This document shows, one piece after another, positions 1 through 8,711 of a DNA stretch of 64,000 nt. Location: contig JAJZQN010000006.1 in NCBI GenBank assembly GCA_021847605.1, positions 1 through 64,000 on the forward strand. Direction: 5' to 3'. The DNA is from Pseudomonadota bacterium. GTDB lineage: Bacteria > Pseudomonadota > Alphaproteobacteria > Sphingomonadales > Sphingomonadaceae. Below the pieces are notes generated by a model, which was not told the DNA's origin, did not search any database, and saw only the letters and a program-made list of their open reading frames with translations. The first letter of the stretch is position 1; every line of letters begins with the position of its first letter. A program made the translations under genes and the position numbers.

Positions 1-51
1 GGGTTGGGTCTTCATCTTCGTTCCTTCGTCACTGCGACGAAGACCCAACCC
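1..51. repeat. 13-bp perfect inverted repeat at the window edge
   Basis: Positions 1-13 (gggttgggtcttc) and 39-51 (gaagacccaaccc) are exact reverse complements separated by 25 bases. A second, nested pairing is possible between 24-30 and 36-42. On the minus strand an ATG at 15-13, preceded by a GAAGGAA-like sequence, could start a gene that leaves the window (M-K-T-Q-P...). The repeat could be an element end, a hairpin or chance; which cannot be told because the left flank is missing. Confidence 0.5.
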
Positions 52-818
52 TCCTCAAATCACAACCTCAAATCTGTGCCATTGGCGCTGACGGGGAACA
101 GCTGCCGCGCTTTTTTGCCCTGAAGGGGGCGATCGATGCCCGCCTGCGCAAAATGCGGTTCCTCCCCCGGAACCTGACCGACAGATTGATGCAGCGGCTG
201 TCGATGCTTGCGCCGGAGGCGCTGCCTTCGCGCATGCTGGCCTTCCGAGAAGAATATGAGCATCATCTGATCCTCAAGGTCAGTAGCGCCAGCAGTGCAG
301 CGACCGAAGCTCTGCTCAACGAATTCAACGGATCGGCGAGCTGGTTTCTTTGCGAAGAGGGCGAAGCGAAGAAGGCGATGCTCCATCGTTTCGCCGCCGC
401 TGGGGCAGCCATCCGATACGCTGCAATTAACGAGTGCGACGTCGGGGAGATGGTTGCGCTCGACATCGCCCTGAGGCGGAATGATGATGACTGGTTCGAA
501 CATTTGCCGCCCGAAATCGACGCCGCAGTTCTAAAGAAAGCCTATTATGGGCACTTCCTGTGTCACGTGCTGCATCAGGATTACGTCCTTCGTAAGGGCA
601 GCGACGCGGTGGCCGTTAAAAAAGCGATGCTGAAGCTGCTTGACCAGCGAGGCGCGAAATATCCTGCGGAACATAATGTCGGTCATGTCTATCAGGCATC
701 GCCGGCTCTAGCCGCTCACTATGCCAATCTGGATCCGACTAACAGCTTCAATCCAGGGATTGGCGGAACCTCGCGAGAGCGTCAAAAGGCCTGTGGCTGT
801 GACGCTATCGCTGGTTAA
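3..818 (+). CDS. dld: Quinone-dependent D-lactate dehydrogenase, C-terminal part (partial or 5'-truncated)
   Basis: This is the C-terminal membrane-binding domain of Dld, the FAD enzyme that oxidises D-lactate to pyruvate and passes electrons to the quinone pool. Landmarks that match Escherichia coli Dld from memory are FFALKG, NLTDRLMQ, KYEHHL-like EEYEHHLILK, LHRFAAAGAAIRY, ALDIALRRND, YYGHF, HQDYV, YPAEHNVGH and DPTNSFNPGIG near the end. The frame is open to the window edge, but recognisable similarity begins only near position 99; the first internal ATG is at 153. About 240 residues are seen against about 570 for the whole enzyme, so the FAD-binding half is missing here. The sequence left of about position 60 forms an inverted repeat and does not look like Dld, so a true truncation is likely but not proven. 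Confidence 0.75.
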   Translation, partial: VGSSSSFLRHCDEDPTLLKSQPQICAIGADGEQLPRFFALKGAIDARLRKMRFLPRNLTDRLMQRLSMLAPEALPSRMLAFREEYEHHLILKVSSASSAATEALLNEFNGSASWFLCEEGEAKKAMLHRFAAAGAAIRYAAINECDVGEMVALDIALRRNDDDWFEHLPPEIDAAVLKKAYYGHFLCHVLHQDYVLRKGSDAVAVKKAMLKLLDQRGAKYPAEHNVGHVYQASPALAAHYANLDPTNSFNPGIGGTSRERQKACGCDAIAG

Positions 819-836
819 CCCCAGGGGACTAAGAGA

Positions 837-1523
837 TTATGGATTACGCCTTTTGACTTCGCCACTGTCTACCTTGCTTCGCGCAATCTCTGCCGCAACC
901 CCAGTGACATGGCTATCCAGTAGCTGAGACACTTCGTCCGCCGCTTTTCTTTCCAGAGCCTGGATCATTTCCCTGTGATCAAGCATCGCGCGTGTCCACT
1001 GCTCTTCGGTCTTGCCGACAACAAATCGGGAAAAACGGATTTTGGCTACCAGTTGGCCATAAATTTGTTCGAGGGTTTGGTTTCCTGAGGCACGGACAAG
1101 CGTTTCGTGGAAGGTCCGATTCCAGCGTTGATACGCTTCCTCATCTCCGTCGGCATAGAATTTTTCCATCTCATTATGGATTGATCGGAGTTCGATAACA
1201 GACTCTTCGCTGCCTTGTTGGCAAACCAGTTTTCCCGCTAGCGCCTCGATAGCACCCATGATTGGAAACAGTTCCGAGACATCTTCGGCGGCGACGCTGG
1301 AAACAACGACGCCCCGACGAGGGCGAAGCTGGACCAGGCCTTCGAATGCAAGAACCTTGAGCGCTTCCCTTAAAGGCGTACGCGATACGTCAAATCGTTG
1401 ACAAAGGTCCGGCTCGGAGATTTTCTCGCCCGGCTTTAGATCGCCCTGCTCGATCATTTCACGGATTTCCGTAACCAGCAAATCGTGAAGGCTCGTCCTG
1501 GGCAACGCTGTCCGCTTGATCAT
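837..1523 (-). CDS. GntR-family transcriptional regulator, FCD (FadR) subfamily
   Basis: A 228-residue regulator. Residues about 10-75 form the winged helix-turn-helix of the GntR family (LLVTEIREMIEQGDLKPG, SRTPLREALKVLAFEGLV, RRGVVV), and residues about 90-215 are the all-helical FCD ligand domain, with the conserved NRTFHETLVRASGN and DHREMIQAL segments holding the metal-binding His residues. It converges tail to tail with the dld fragment (18 bases between stops). FCD regulators next to lactate dehydrogenase genes often respond to lactate (LldR type); that role is an inference here. A TGTA-ttt-TACA palindrome lies 14 bases upstream of its start and may be its own operator. Confidence 0.9.
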   Translation of the reverse strand: MIKRTALPRTSLHDLLVTEIREMIEQGDLKPGEKISEPDLCQRFDVSRTPLREALKVLAFEGLVQLRPRRGVVVSSVAAEDVSELFPIMGAIEALAGKLVCQQGSEESVIELRSIHNEMEKFYADGDEEAYQRWNRTFHETLVRASGNQTLEQIYGQLVAKIRFSRFVVGKTEEQWTRAMLDHREMIQALERKAADEVSQLLDSHVTGVAAEIARSKVDSGEVKRRNP

Positions 1524-1536
1524 TCACCGCACCATT

Positions 1537-1547
1537 TGTATTTTACA
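1537..1547. promoter_or_regulatory. Candidate operator upstream of the GntR gene
   Basis: The sequence tgtattttaca has palindromic arms TGTA/TACA around a TTT centre and sits 14 bases before the regulator's ATG in a T-rich stretch, where an autoregulatory site would be expected. It does not match the usual GntR/FCD core TNGTNNNACNA exactly. Placement is the only support. Confidence 0.3.
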
Positions 1548-1768
1548 TTTTTTATCACAGCACCATGCAATCCGCCATCATAAACGCGAAACACGCCTGC
1601 CAGTGCATGTTGGAAATAGCTAGCGCGTAATCAAATGCGACCAGCACCGCAGTAAATGCTCGGTCGATCCGGCGCTGGATCCACATCTAAAAATGTGCAT
1701 CGATCCGCGTGAAGAGAGCGGCGCGACCAATGAGAACCAGAAAGATCGCGCCTGCAACGAGGTTGCGT

Positions 1769-1903
1769 TGACAAAGTGCGTTGCTTAGAGCCGATCCGAC
1801 GTACCCCACGCGCAGGATTGGAATCAACATTTCCTAACCGGACGGCATGTTCGAGAATGGAGTGAAGCGCTGAGAGCGACCGTGAGGCAGCGCCGGAACC
1901 GCC
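1769..1903 (-). pseudogene. Tyrosine recombinase (phage-type integrase) remnant
   Basis: An open minus-strand frame contains about 45 residues that resemble the core-binding (SAM-like) domain of tyrosine recombinases: GGSGAASRSLSALHSILEHA, then AVRLGNVDSNPARGVRRI and a Lys/Arg-rich end. Typical intact relatives carry GGRGAAARTVGLLGAIFTYA followed by DNPARGV. The catalytic domain with the R-H-R-Y residues is not found in any frame nearby, and the frame decays on both sides, so this is a decayed fragment. It marks a past integration event beside the truncated dld. Confidence 0.6.
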
Positions 1904-1998
1904 GATCGTATCGCGGCGCCGACCACTCCCCTTTGACGCAGCGGATCTACCTACAGCGATGCCTGCTTGCATCTCGGCTATTAAGGGCGTGCTGAGTG

Positions 1999-2031
1999 AT
2001 CGTACCTCTTGTTGCCAGCAAGAGGTACGAT
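1999..2031. repeat. Perfect 13-bp hairpin in the non-coding stretch
   Basis: Positions 1999-2011 (atcgtacctcttg) and 2019-2031 (caagaggtacgat) are exact reverse complements around a 7-base loop. No T-run follows on either strand, so a Rho-independent terminator is unlikely. It may be an element end or a protein-binding site left from the mobile element whose integrase remnant lies next to it. Confidence 0.55.
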
Positions 2032-2756
2032 GTGCCTTTCAATGCAGCTGCGATCCATACGAAGTGCCGAGGATGTGATCGGCCTTCGGCGGCTGCCAAT
2101 AAGTCGTCCGGCTTCGGCTTCTTGCAAATAGCAATCACAAATCTCACTGACAGGTCGCCAGTATTATCTTATAAAATACAGCATGTTATCGCATTGCGGG
2201 TTTGGCATAGGTTGGCACTCATCTTGGTAAGGCTGAGGTCAGGATTTCAATCCGCGCCGGCAGCACCATTTTCTCCCTCCCACACCGATATTCCGGCTCG
2301 CCCTGATAAGGGCTTGCTGGCTGTGCCGATGTCGCGACGGTCTGCACGATATTGCGCGCAATGCACCCCACCACGCCTTTGAATGGCGAGATGAACTCCA
2401 CCGCTCCGTTCGCTTTCCCCATGCTGCGACTGTGCCGCTGACGCCACCTACAGCCAGAAATCCGTCCAACGGACCCAATTCACCCTGCCCTACGCATCCT
2501 CTCCCCGCTTATTCCCGTCGGGCCTTCGAAGCGTTTATCTCTCTATCCCCCCTCGTCGCGCGCGCCTGCCCGTGCGGGCGCGGATGTTGTGAACTTCCGC
2601 GCCATATCGGCCCATGATCTTCGCAAAATATGACCATATATCAAATCCACGGCTGACAAATTGACGATACGTCAACTTGCATGGCGCCCTTCATGTCGCC
2701 CAACATCCCGTGTCGAACCGCGCTCAGCAGATTCAGAACCGCTATCTCTGTCAGAC
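2032..2756. other. Gene-free stretch
   Basis: No frame in this stretch shows a recognisable protein. The short frames at 1996-2382, 2219-2478 and 2432-2617 overlap one another on both strands, have no convincing ribosome binding site and unlike residue composition. The only structure noted is the palindrome ttgacg-ata-cgtcaa at 2661-2675. Together with 1524-2031 this gives about 1.2 kb without an intact gene between the GntR regulator and the end of the metal efflux operon. Confidence 0.5.
2661..2675. promoter_or_regulatory. Perfect palindrome, possible operator
   Basis: The sequence ttgacgatacgtcaa is a 6+3+6 perfect inverted repeat, the size of a dimeric-regulator half-site pair. It lies beyond the efflux-operon terminator with no gene reading away from it, so a function now is uncertain. 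Confidence 0.25.
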
Positions 2757-2811
2757 ACAAAAAAGCCGGCCGGCACAGCGCACCCTGAACGGATGCGCCA
2801 TGCCGACCGGC
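2757..2811 (-). terminator. Rho-independent terminator of the metal efflux operon
   Basis: Read on the minus strand, gccggtcggca (2811-2801) pairs with tgccggccggc (2775-2765) over 11 bases with one G-U pair. An inner gcgca/tgcgc stem extends the hairpin, and six T residues (2764-2759) follow. It lies 18 bases past the czcA stop codon. Confidence 0.85.
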
Positions 2812-2829
2812 CTGTTGCGGGTCTGGAAA

Positions 2830-5800
2830 TCAGGCGGCGGGTGCAGTCGTCGCCTCATCCTCCCCGGCCCGTGCCGCCGACCGCTTTTGCAGGGCGATCA
2901 GCGAAAGCGGCAACAGGATCAGCATGAACAAAGTCGCCGATACGATCCCGCCCACGATGACGCAGGCAAAGGGGCGCTGCGTTTCCGACCCGATCCCGGT
3001 CGACAGCGCGGCGGGCAACAGGCCAAGGCCCGCCATCAGCGCCGTCATCAATATCGGGCGCAGCCGGTCCACCGCCCCTTCGATCACCGCCACGGCGAAG
3101 CTGTCGCCATTGTCATAGCGGTGGGTGATATGCTCCAGCATCACGACGCCATTCTGTACCGAAATACCGGCGACCGCGATAAAGCCCACCGCTGCCGACA
3201 CCGACATATGCAGCCCCGCCGCCGCCAGCGCCGCGACGCCGCCGATGGTGGTGAACGGCACCATCGCCAGGATCAGCGCCGCCGACCGCACCGAACGGAA
3301 CGCACCGAACAGCAGGATGAAGATGCCGAACAGCGCGATCGGCACGATCACCTCCAGCCGCTTCATCGCGCGCTGCTGATTTTCGAACTGACCGCCCCAC
3401 ACCATCTGATAGCCGGACGGCAGCTTGATCTTTTCGGCTACAGCCTTTTGCGCGTCAGCGACGAAGCTGCCCTGATCGCGTCCATCCACATTCGCCTTGA
3501 TGGCGACGTTGCGGCTGCCATTTTCGCGGCTGATGCGCGATGCGCCGACCTGAACGTCGATATGCGCGATCTCACCCAGCGATATGGTGCCGCCATCGGG
3601 CAATGGAATCTGCAACTGCGACAGGTCGTCGACCGCGTTGCGCTGATCCGGGGCGAACCGAACCATGATATCGAAATTGCGGTCGCCTTCATAAGCCGTG
3701 CCGACGGCCGCCCCGCCAAAGGCGGTGGCGATCGCGGTATTGGCGTCGTTGGCGTTCAGGCCATAGCGCGCCATGGCATCCCGATCGAGGATGGCCCGCA
3801 CTTCGGTCTGTCCGCCGATCTTGATGGAGCCGACGTCCGACGCGCCCGGCACGGCGGCCACGACCCGCGCCGTTTCCTCGCCCAGCGCCTCCAGGATGTT
3901 CAGGTCCTTGCCGATGATCTTGATGGAGATTTCTCCCTTCACGCCCGACAGGGATTCCTCGACACTATCCTCGATCGCCTGACTGAAATTGGTCGGCACG
4001 CCGGGAATGGTATCGACCTTCTTGCGCATATCGTCTTCCAGCGCCGCCTTGGTCGGGAATTGCGATCGCCATTCGCCGCGGGGCTTCAAGTCGATCAGCA
4101 TTTGCAGGCTCGACGGCCCCTTGGGGTCGGTGCCATCGTCCGGCCGCCCCGCTTCCGATCCGACATGCGCGACTTCGGGATAGGACAGCATGATATTGCG
4201 AATTTTCGCCTCGACCCGGCGCGTCGTTTCCATCGACGCCGATGGCGTCAGCTGCACCGTCAGCCAGATATTGCCCTCGTCCAGCTTGGGCAGGAATTCC
4301 GAACCCAGCCGGGGAATGAGCGCGATAGTGATGGCCAGCACGACCGCCGATGCGATGATGACCGGCTTTGTCCGGGGCAACGCCCGCTGCACGGTATCGC
4401 GATAGCCGTCGCGTAATTTGTCCATCCACGCGATATGCTTTTCGGCCATGTCATAGCGTTCGACAAGGAAGCTCAGCACCGCCGGCAGGAAGGACAGGGT
4501 CAGCACCAATGCCGCGCCCAGCGCAAACGACAGCGTCAGCGCCACCGGGGAGAACATTTTCCCCTCGACCCGCTGAAAGGTGAAGATGGGGACGAAGGCC
4601 ATGATAATGATGGCCTTGGAAAACAGGATCGGCCGGGCGAGGTTGGTGACGGTGTTGCGCAGTACCTGATTGCGACGGAACTTGTCGGGTTGCACCCCGT
4701 CATGCTTCGCCGCCTCCAGCGCCAGCGCCACCATCAGCGCTTCGACCAGCACCACCGCAGAGTCGATGATGATGCCGAAATCGACCGCCCCCATGGAAAT
4801 GAGGTTGGCAGGCACGCTCACCGTGTTGAGGCCGGCGAACGCCGCCAGCAGCGCCAGCGGAATGATCGCCGCCACCACCAGCGCCGCACGCCAGTTGCGC
4901 AGGAACACGAGCAGCAGCACCGTCACCAGCGTTGCGCCCACGACCAGATTTTCCGCCACCGTCTCGACCGTCCGGTCCAGCAGCTTGGTGCGCTGATAGG
5001 TCGGCTTGATCTGGATGGGCTGGCGGCCGGTGCGCTGTGCATCCGCCCGGAACTGGGCGTTCAACTGGTCGACCGCGTTGCGCACGCCGTCCACCACCAC
5101 GGCGGCATTCTGGCGCTTCACCATGGTGACGATGCCTTCGGACACGTCGTCCTGATGGTCATAGGCAACCATGCCGCTACGTTCGGGCGTACCGATCTGA
5201 ACATCGGCGATGTCCGCGACCCGCACCGTATTGCCGTTCTTCGCCTTGATGACGGTATTGCCGACATCTTCGATCGATTTGTAGAGGCCGACGCCGCGCA
5301 CCACGACGACCTCGTCGCCGCGGGGGATGACACCGCCGCCGACATTCGAATTGGCGCTGCCCACGGCAGTCTGAATATCGGCGATGGTGACGCCGTAACG
5401 CTTGAGCAGATCGGGCTTTATCAGAATCTGATATTGTTTGATGCTGCCGCCAAAGCTGGTGACATCAGCCACGCCGGGCACCATGCGCAACGCCGGTCGC
5501 ACGACGAAATCCTGAATCGCCCGCGCCTCATAAAGCGGCATGTCCTTGGGCTTGTCGAGGACGTAGCGATAGACTTCGCCGACGGCGGTCGACAGCGGCG
5601 CCAGACTGGGCACCACGCCATCGGGCAAATCCGCGTCCCGCAACTTTTCCAAAACCTGCGACCGGGCGAAATAGTCGTCAGTCCCGTCGTTGAAGATCAG
5701 GGTGACGACCGAAAGGCCGGTAATCGACACCGACCTGATGTCATTCACCCCCGGCGTCCCCGCCAGCGCGCGTTCGATCGGCAGGGAAATGGATCGTTCC

Positions 5801-5982
5801 ATTTCCTCCGGTGCCTGCCCCGCCTGCTGGCTGATGACGACGACCTGCACATCCTGCACGTCGGGAAAGGCTTCGATCGGCAGAGTGGTGACGGCGCGGC
5901 CGCCCACGATCACCAGCGCAATGATCATCACGATCACGAAAACGCGCTTCTCCACCACGAAGCGGGCGAGTTTCTCCAGCAT
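2830..5982 (-). CDS. czcA: Heavy-metal efflux RND transporter, CzcA/CusA family permease
   Basis: A 1,050-residue inner-membrane proton/metal antiporter, the normal length for the HME-RND family. It has the N-terminal membrane segment (residues about 12-30), a periplasmic pore domain with FPDVQDVQV, a central block of membrane helices from about 345, a second periplasmic domain (about 560-860) and a final helix block. The TM4 signature reads DFGIIIDSAVVLVEA at 401-415, with both Asp residues (401, 407) of divalent-cation pumps and without the uncharged AIGAMVD pattern of Cu/Ag pumps. It works with the adaptor and outer-membrane channel encoded just upstream (6-base gap to the adaptor). Zn/Co/Cd/Ni export is the likely role; which metal is unknown. 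The SA...VEA residues differ from the usual GA...VEN of CzcA. Confidence 0.92.
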   Translation of the reverse strand: MLEKLARFVVEKRVFVIVMIIALVIVGGRAVTTLPIEAFPDVQDVQVVVISQQAGQAPEEMERSISLPIERALAGTPGVNDIRSVSITGLSVVTLIFNDGTDDYFARSQVLEKLRDADLPDGVVPSLAPLSTAVGEVYRYVLDKPKDMPLYEARAIQDFVVRPALRMVPGVADVTSFGGSIKQYQILIKPDLLKRYGVTIADIQTAVGSANSNVGGGVIPRGDEVVVVRGVGLYKSIEDVGNTVIKAKNGNTVRVADIADVQIGTPERSGMVAYDHQDDVSEGIVTMVKRQNAAVVVDGVRNAVDQLNAQFRADAQRTGRQPIQIKPTYQRTKLLDRTVETVAENLVVGATLVTVLLLVFLRNWRAALVVAAIIPLALLAAFAGLNTVSVPANLISMGAVDFGIIIDSAVVLVEALMVALALEAAKHDGVQPDKFRRNQVLRNTVTNLARPILFSKAIIIMAFVPIFTFQRVEGKMFSPVALTLSFALGAALVLTLSFLPAVLSFLVERYDMAEKHIAWMDKLRDGYRDTVQRALPRTKPVIIASAVVLAITIALIPRLGSEFLPKLDEGNIWLTVQLTPSASMETTRRVEAKIRNIMLSYPEVAHVGSEAGRPDDGTDPKGPSSLQMLIDLKPRGEWRSQFPTKAALEDDMRKKVDTIPGVPTNFSQAIEDSVEESLSGVKGEISIKIIGKDLNILEALGEETARVVAAVPGASDVGSIKIGGQTEVRAILDRDAMARYGLNANDANTAIATAFGGAAVGTAYEGDRNFDIMVRFAPDQRNAVDDLSQLQIPLPDGGTISLGEIAHIDVQVGASRISRENGSRNVAIKANVDGRDQGSFVADAQKAVAEKIKLPSGYQMVWGGQFENQQRAMKRLEVIVPIALFGIFILLFGAFRSVRSAALILAMVPFTTIGGVAALAAAGLHMSVSAAVGFIAVAGISVQNGVVMLEHITHRYDNGDSFAVAVIEGAVDRLRPILMTALMAGLGLLPAALSTGIGSETQRPFACVIVGGIVSATLFMLILLPLSLIALQKRSAARAGEDEATTAPAA

Positions 5983-5988
5983 GTGCGA

Positions 5989-7104
5989 TCAATCCCCGGA
6001 GAGTTGCGCGTTGAGCAGCAGCGCGCCTTCGCCGACGATGCGATCGCCGTCCTTCAGCCCTGCGGTGATATAGGATTCGCTGTCGCCCCGTTCGCCCACT
6101 TCCACCGGGATGCGATGGAAACGGCCCGGCGCGTCGACGCGGAAGACATAGGCCTTCATGCCCGATTCAAACAACGCCGCATTGGGCACCTTGATCGCCC
6201 GGCGACCATCGTCGGTGACAAGTCGCGCGCGCGCATACATTTCGGGTTTCAGCGCCATGTCGCCATTATCGGCCTGCGCGCGCACCTGAATGCGGCGCGT
6301 GCCGGGATCGACGGCCAGGCCGATCTGGGTGATCGTCGCCTTGAACCGGCGATCGGGATAGGCAGGCACGTTGAATTCGATCTGTTCGCCCTGACGCACC
6401 CGGCCGATCGCGCCTTCGGGCACATCGACGAACAGCCACAGGCGGCGGGGATCAGATACGGTATAGAGCGGCGATTGCCCCGCCGACACCTGCTGCCCCG
6501 GATTGATCTGCCGGTCGATCACATAGCCGCTGACAGAGCTGGTCAACGCCATCGTGTCGCCGCGCCCGCCACCCAGACTGCTCAGACGCAACCGCGCCCG
6601 CTCCAGTTCCGCCGATGCACTGGCGGCATCGGCATTGGCCGCCTCGACATCGCGCCGCGCGATTGCGCCACCCGCGAACAACATCTGCGACCGGGCCATT
6701 TCCCGCGCTTTCTGCCCGCTCTGCGCCTGTGCGCTCAGCATATCGGCCCGTGCCTGGCCCAGATCGGGCGCATCGACATAGGCCAGTGCCTGCCCGGCGC
6801 GAACCTGCTGCCCGATGTCCGCAATCACCTGCGTCACCCGACCCGCGACCGGCGTACCGACCCGGCTGGTCGCCGATTCGTCCACAGCCAGCCGTGCGTT
6901 CAGATCCGTCGATACCGGCAGCGGGCTGCTGTTGGCGGTCAATATTTGCAGGCTATCCAGCTCTGCCGCGCCGGGCGCATAGCTGATGATGTCCTGCGAT
7001 GTCTTGGCAGCGGGCGGCGGCGGCGCATCGGCCTTGCTACAGGCGCACAACAGGGGCAGCAATGCCAGCGGCGCCGCGCCAACGCGGGGAACAAACCTCA
7101 ACAT
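5989..7104 (-). CDS. czcB: Efflux RND periplasmic adaptor (membrane fusion protein), CzcB type
   Basis: A 371-residue adaptor that links the RND pump to the outer-membrane channel. It begins with a signal sequence ending in LLPLLCAC, a lipoprotein-like processing site with Cys at about 22. A lipoyl/biotinyl-like segment follows (SRVGTPVAGRVTQV...VRAGQALAYVDAP), then an alpha-helical hairpin rich in Ala/Gln (about 120-175), and beta-barrel and membrane-proximal domains (GYVIDRQINPGQQVSAGQ; ITQIGLAVDPGTRRIQVRAQ). Its ATG follows the czcC stop after a single base, so the two are translationally coupled. Confidence 0.9.
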   Translation of the reverse strand: MLRFVPRVGAAPLALLPLLCACSKADAPPPPAAKTSQDIISYAPGAAELDSLQILTANSSPLPVSTDLNARLAVDESATSRVGTPVAGRVTQVIADIGQQVRAGQALAYVDAPDLGQARADMLSAQAQSGQKAREMARSQMLFAGGAIARRDVEAANADAASASAELERARLRLSSLGGGRGDTMALTSSVSGYVIDRQINPGQQVSAGQSPLYTVSDPRRLWLFVDVPEGAIGRVRQGEQIEFNVPAYPDRRFKATITQIGLAVDPGTRRIQVRAQADNGDMALKPEMYARARLVTDDGRRAIKVPNAALFESGMKAYVFRVDAPGRFHRIPVEVGERGDSESYITAGLKDGDRIVGEGALLLNAQLSGD

Positions 7105-7105
7105 C

Positions 7106-8425
7106 TTACTGATCGTCTCCGGTGGTTTCGGCGGCCTTCAGACGCGCCAGAGCATTGGCCTGATCGGAACGGGCATCGACCGCCCCCAATTCGATGGCGC
7201 GCAGCGACCGCCGCGCATCGAGCAGTTCGATGAGCGAGGTAGCGCCATTTTTATAAGCAAATTCGGCAATATCATTGGCCTTTTGCGCGGCGGCCAGTTG
7301 TTCGTCGTCAAATTGCAGGCGGCGCTGCGTGGCCTCGTCCAGCGCCTGCCGCGCAATTACGATGTCGGCGGTCGCCATCGCCACGGCCTTGCGCGCCTCA
7401 GCCTCTGCCTGCACCAGCGCGACTCCCGCCGCGTCCACTTCGCCATTATAGCGGTTCCGCACCGGCAGCGGGATCGACACGCCCATGCCCACGCTGTTGC
7501 CGACACCCAGATCGCCATCGGCCCGCTCATATTGTACGCCGACCGTCACGTCCGGATGACGCAGCGCATGCGCGCCGTCCAACGCCCGTCGCGCGGCCTC
7601 GACCCGGGCCTGCGCCGCCAGCACATCGGGCCGGCGCAGGGCAATCAGGTCGGGGGCGGAATCCTTGCTTGCGTCGCGCACCGGCCAATCGCCACTGGTG
7701 GCCAATTGCCCCGCCTGCGCCTCCGCCCCGATCAACCCGGCAAGGGCGAGTTGCGCCGCATGCCATTGCGTCACCGCCTGCATCGCGTCCGCACCGGCCC
7801 GCGACGCTTCCACATTTTGCTTGGCCAGATCACCGTCGGACAGTGCGCCGGCATGGCGTTGCAGATTGGCCATCTTCATCCCGTCGGCATAGCCACGGGC
7901 AATCGCCTGCAATATGTCACGCCGCTCTTCGGCCGCCTTCAGGTCATAATAGGCGTCAAACACCGCCTCCCGCATGTCGCGATGGGCGCTGAGCATGTCG
8001 TCCTGCGCCGCATCGACCAGAGCGCTGGCTTCCCTGGTCCGCGCCGTGCGCTTGCCGCCGCGTTCCAGCGGCAAATCTATGCGCGCAACCGTGTCGACCA
8101 GCTTGGGATAACCTAGTGATCCAATCTGAGACGGACGAATCTGTACCGCGTCGACGCTCAGCACCGGATTGGGCGCCGTATCTGCGCTGCGCAGATTGGC
8201 CTGCGCCGACTTCACCGCCAATCGCGCCCGAATCACATCGATGTTCGCGTCTTCCGCGCGGGTGAGCGCTGCGTCCAGGCTGATGGGCGTGAGCGCATCC
8301 GTCCCTTCGGTCGCAGCCATAGCTACGCCCGGCATGCCGACCATCATAGCCATGCCACAGCCCATTGCCATGGCGCCAATCGCGGTCGCCATGGTACGCC
8401 ATGTCCGTCTGAACCTAGTCGGCAT
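7106..8425 (-). CDS. czcC: Outer membrane efflux channel of the metal RND system, CzcC type (TolC family)
   Basis: A 439-residue outer-membrane factor with two repeats of the coiled-coil OEP domain: ISLDAALTRAEDANIDVIRA...NPVLSVDAVQ, then DLIALRRPDVLAAQARVEAA near the middle and ATSLIELLDARRSLR near the end. A signal peptide of about 38 residues ends near AMAATEG. The ATG at 8425 (MPTRF) is preferred over an in-frame TTG six bases upstream. It is the promoter-proximal gene of the three-gene czcCBA operon. The 280 bases upstream to the tRNA hold its promoter, but no metal-responsive regulator gene is adjacent. Confidence 0.88.
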   Translation of the reverse strand: MPTRFRRTWRTMATAIGAMAMGCGMAMMVGMPGVAMAATEGTDALTPISLDAALTRAEDANIDVIRARLAVKSAQANLRSADTAPNPVLSVDAVQIRPSQIGSLGYPKLVDTVARIDLPLERGGKRTARTREASALVDAAQDDMLSAHRDMREAVFDAYYDLKAAEERRDILQAIARGYADGMKMANLQRHAGALSDGDLAKQNVEASRAGADAMQAVTQWHAAQLALAGLIGAEAQAGQLATSGDWPVRDASKDSAPDLIALRRPDVLAAQARVEAARRALDGAHALRHPDVTVGVQYERADGDLGVGNSVGMGVSIPLPVRNRYNGEVDAAGVALVQAEAEARKAVAMATADIVIARQALDEATQRRLQFDDEQLAAAQKANDIAEFAYKNGATSLIELLDARRSLRAIELGAVDARSDQANALARLKAAETTGDDQ

Positions 8426-8711
8426 CGTCAACTCTTCAGTAAAATGAAGGGGAAAACAAAAAATGTGCCCCCACGGCAGATTCTTGAAGCGATGCTATTG
8501 CCGGGAATGACGATACCCCAGGCTGACGAAAGGATGATATTTTTGTAATCTGCGAGAAGGCGAGATGCGCGTATCGCGACGCCAGCCATCGATTAAGGGG
8601 GCATCACGCTTTGGCACCGCCACTAACGGGATTGGCGGAGGCACGTGATCCCGTCGAAACGACCGCATCCAGGGATAGCGGCGGCAATTTCATAGAGTCA
8701 GGATAGAAAAG

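Noticed and set aside
1996..2617. Several short frames on both strands
   Set aside because: They overlap mutually, lack ribosome sites and give no coherent protein; treated as non-coding.
2677..7233. Two very long plus-strand open frames (579 and 932 codons) across the metal efflux operon
   Set aside because: They are antisense to czcA, czcB and czcC, whose family motifs are all intact; the plus-strand translations are rich in His, Arg, Gln and Asp with no domain, as expected from high-GC shadow frames.
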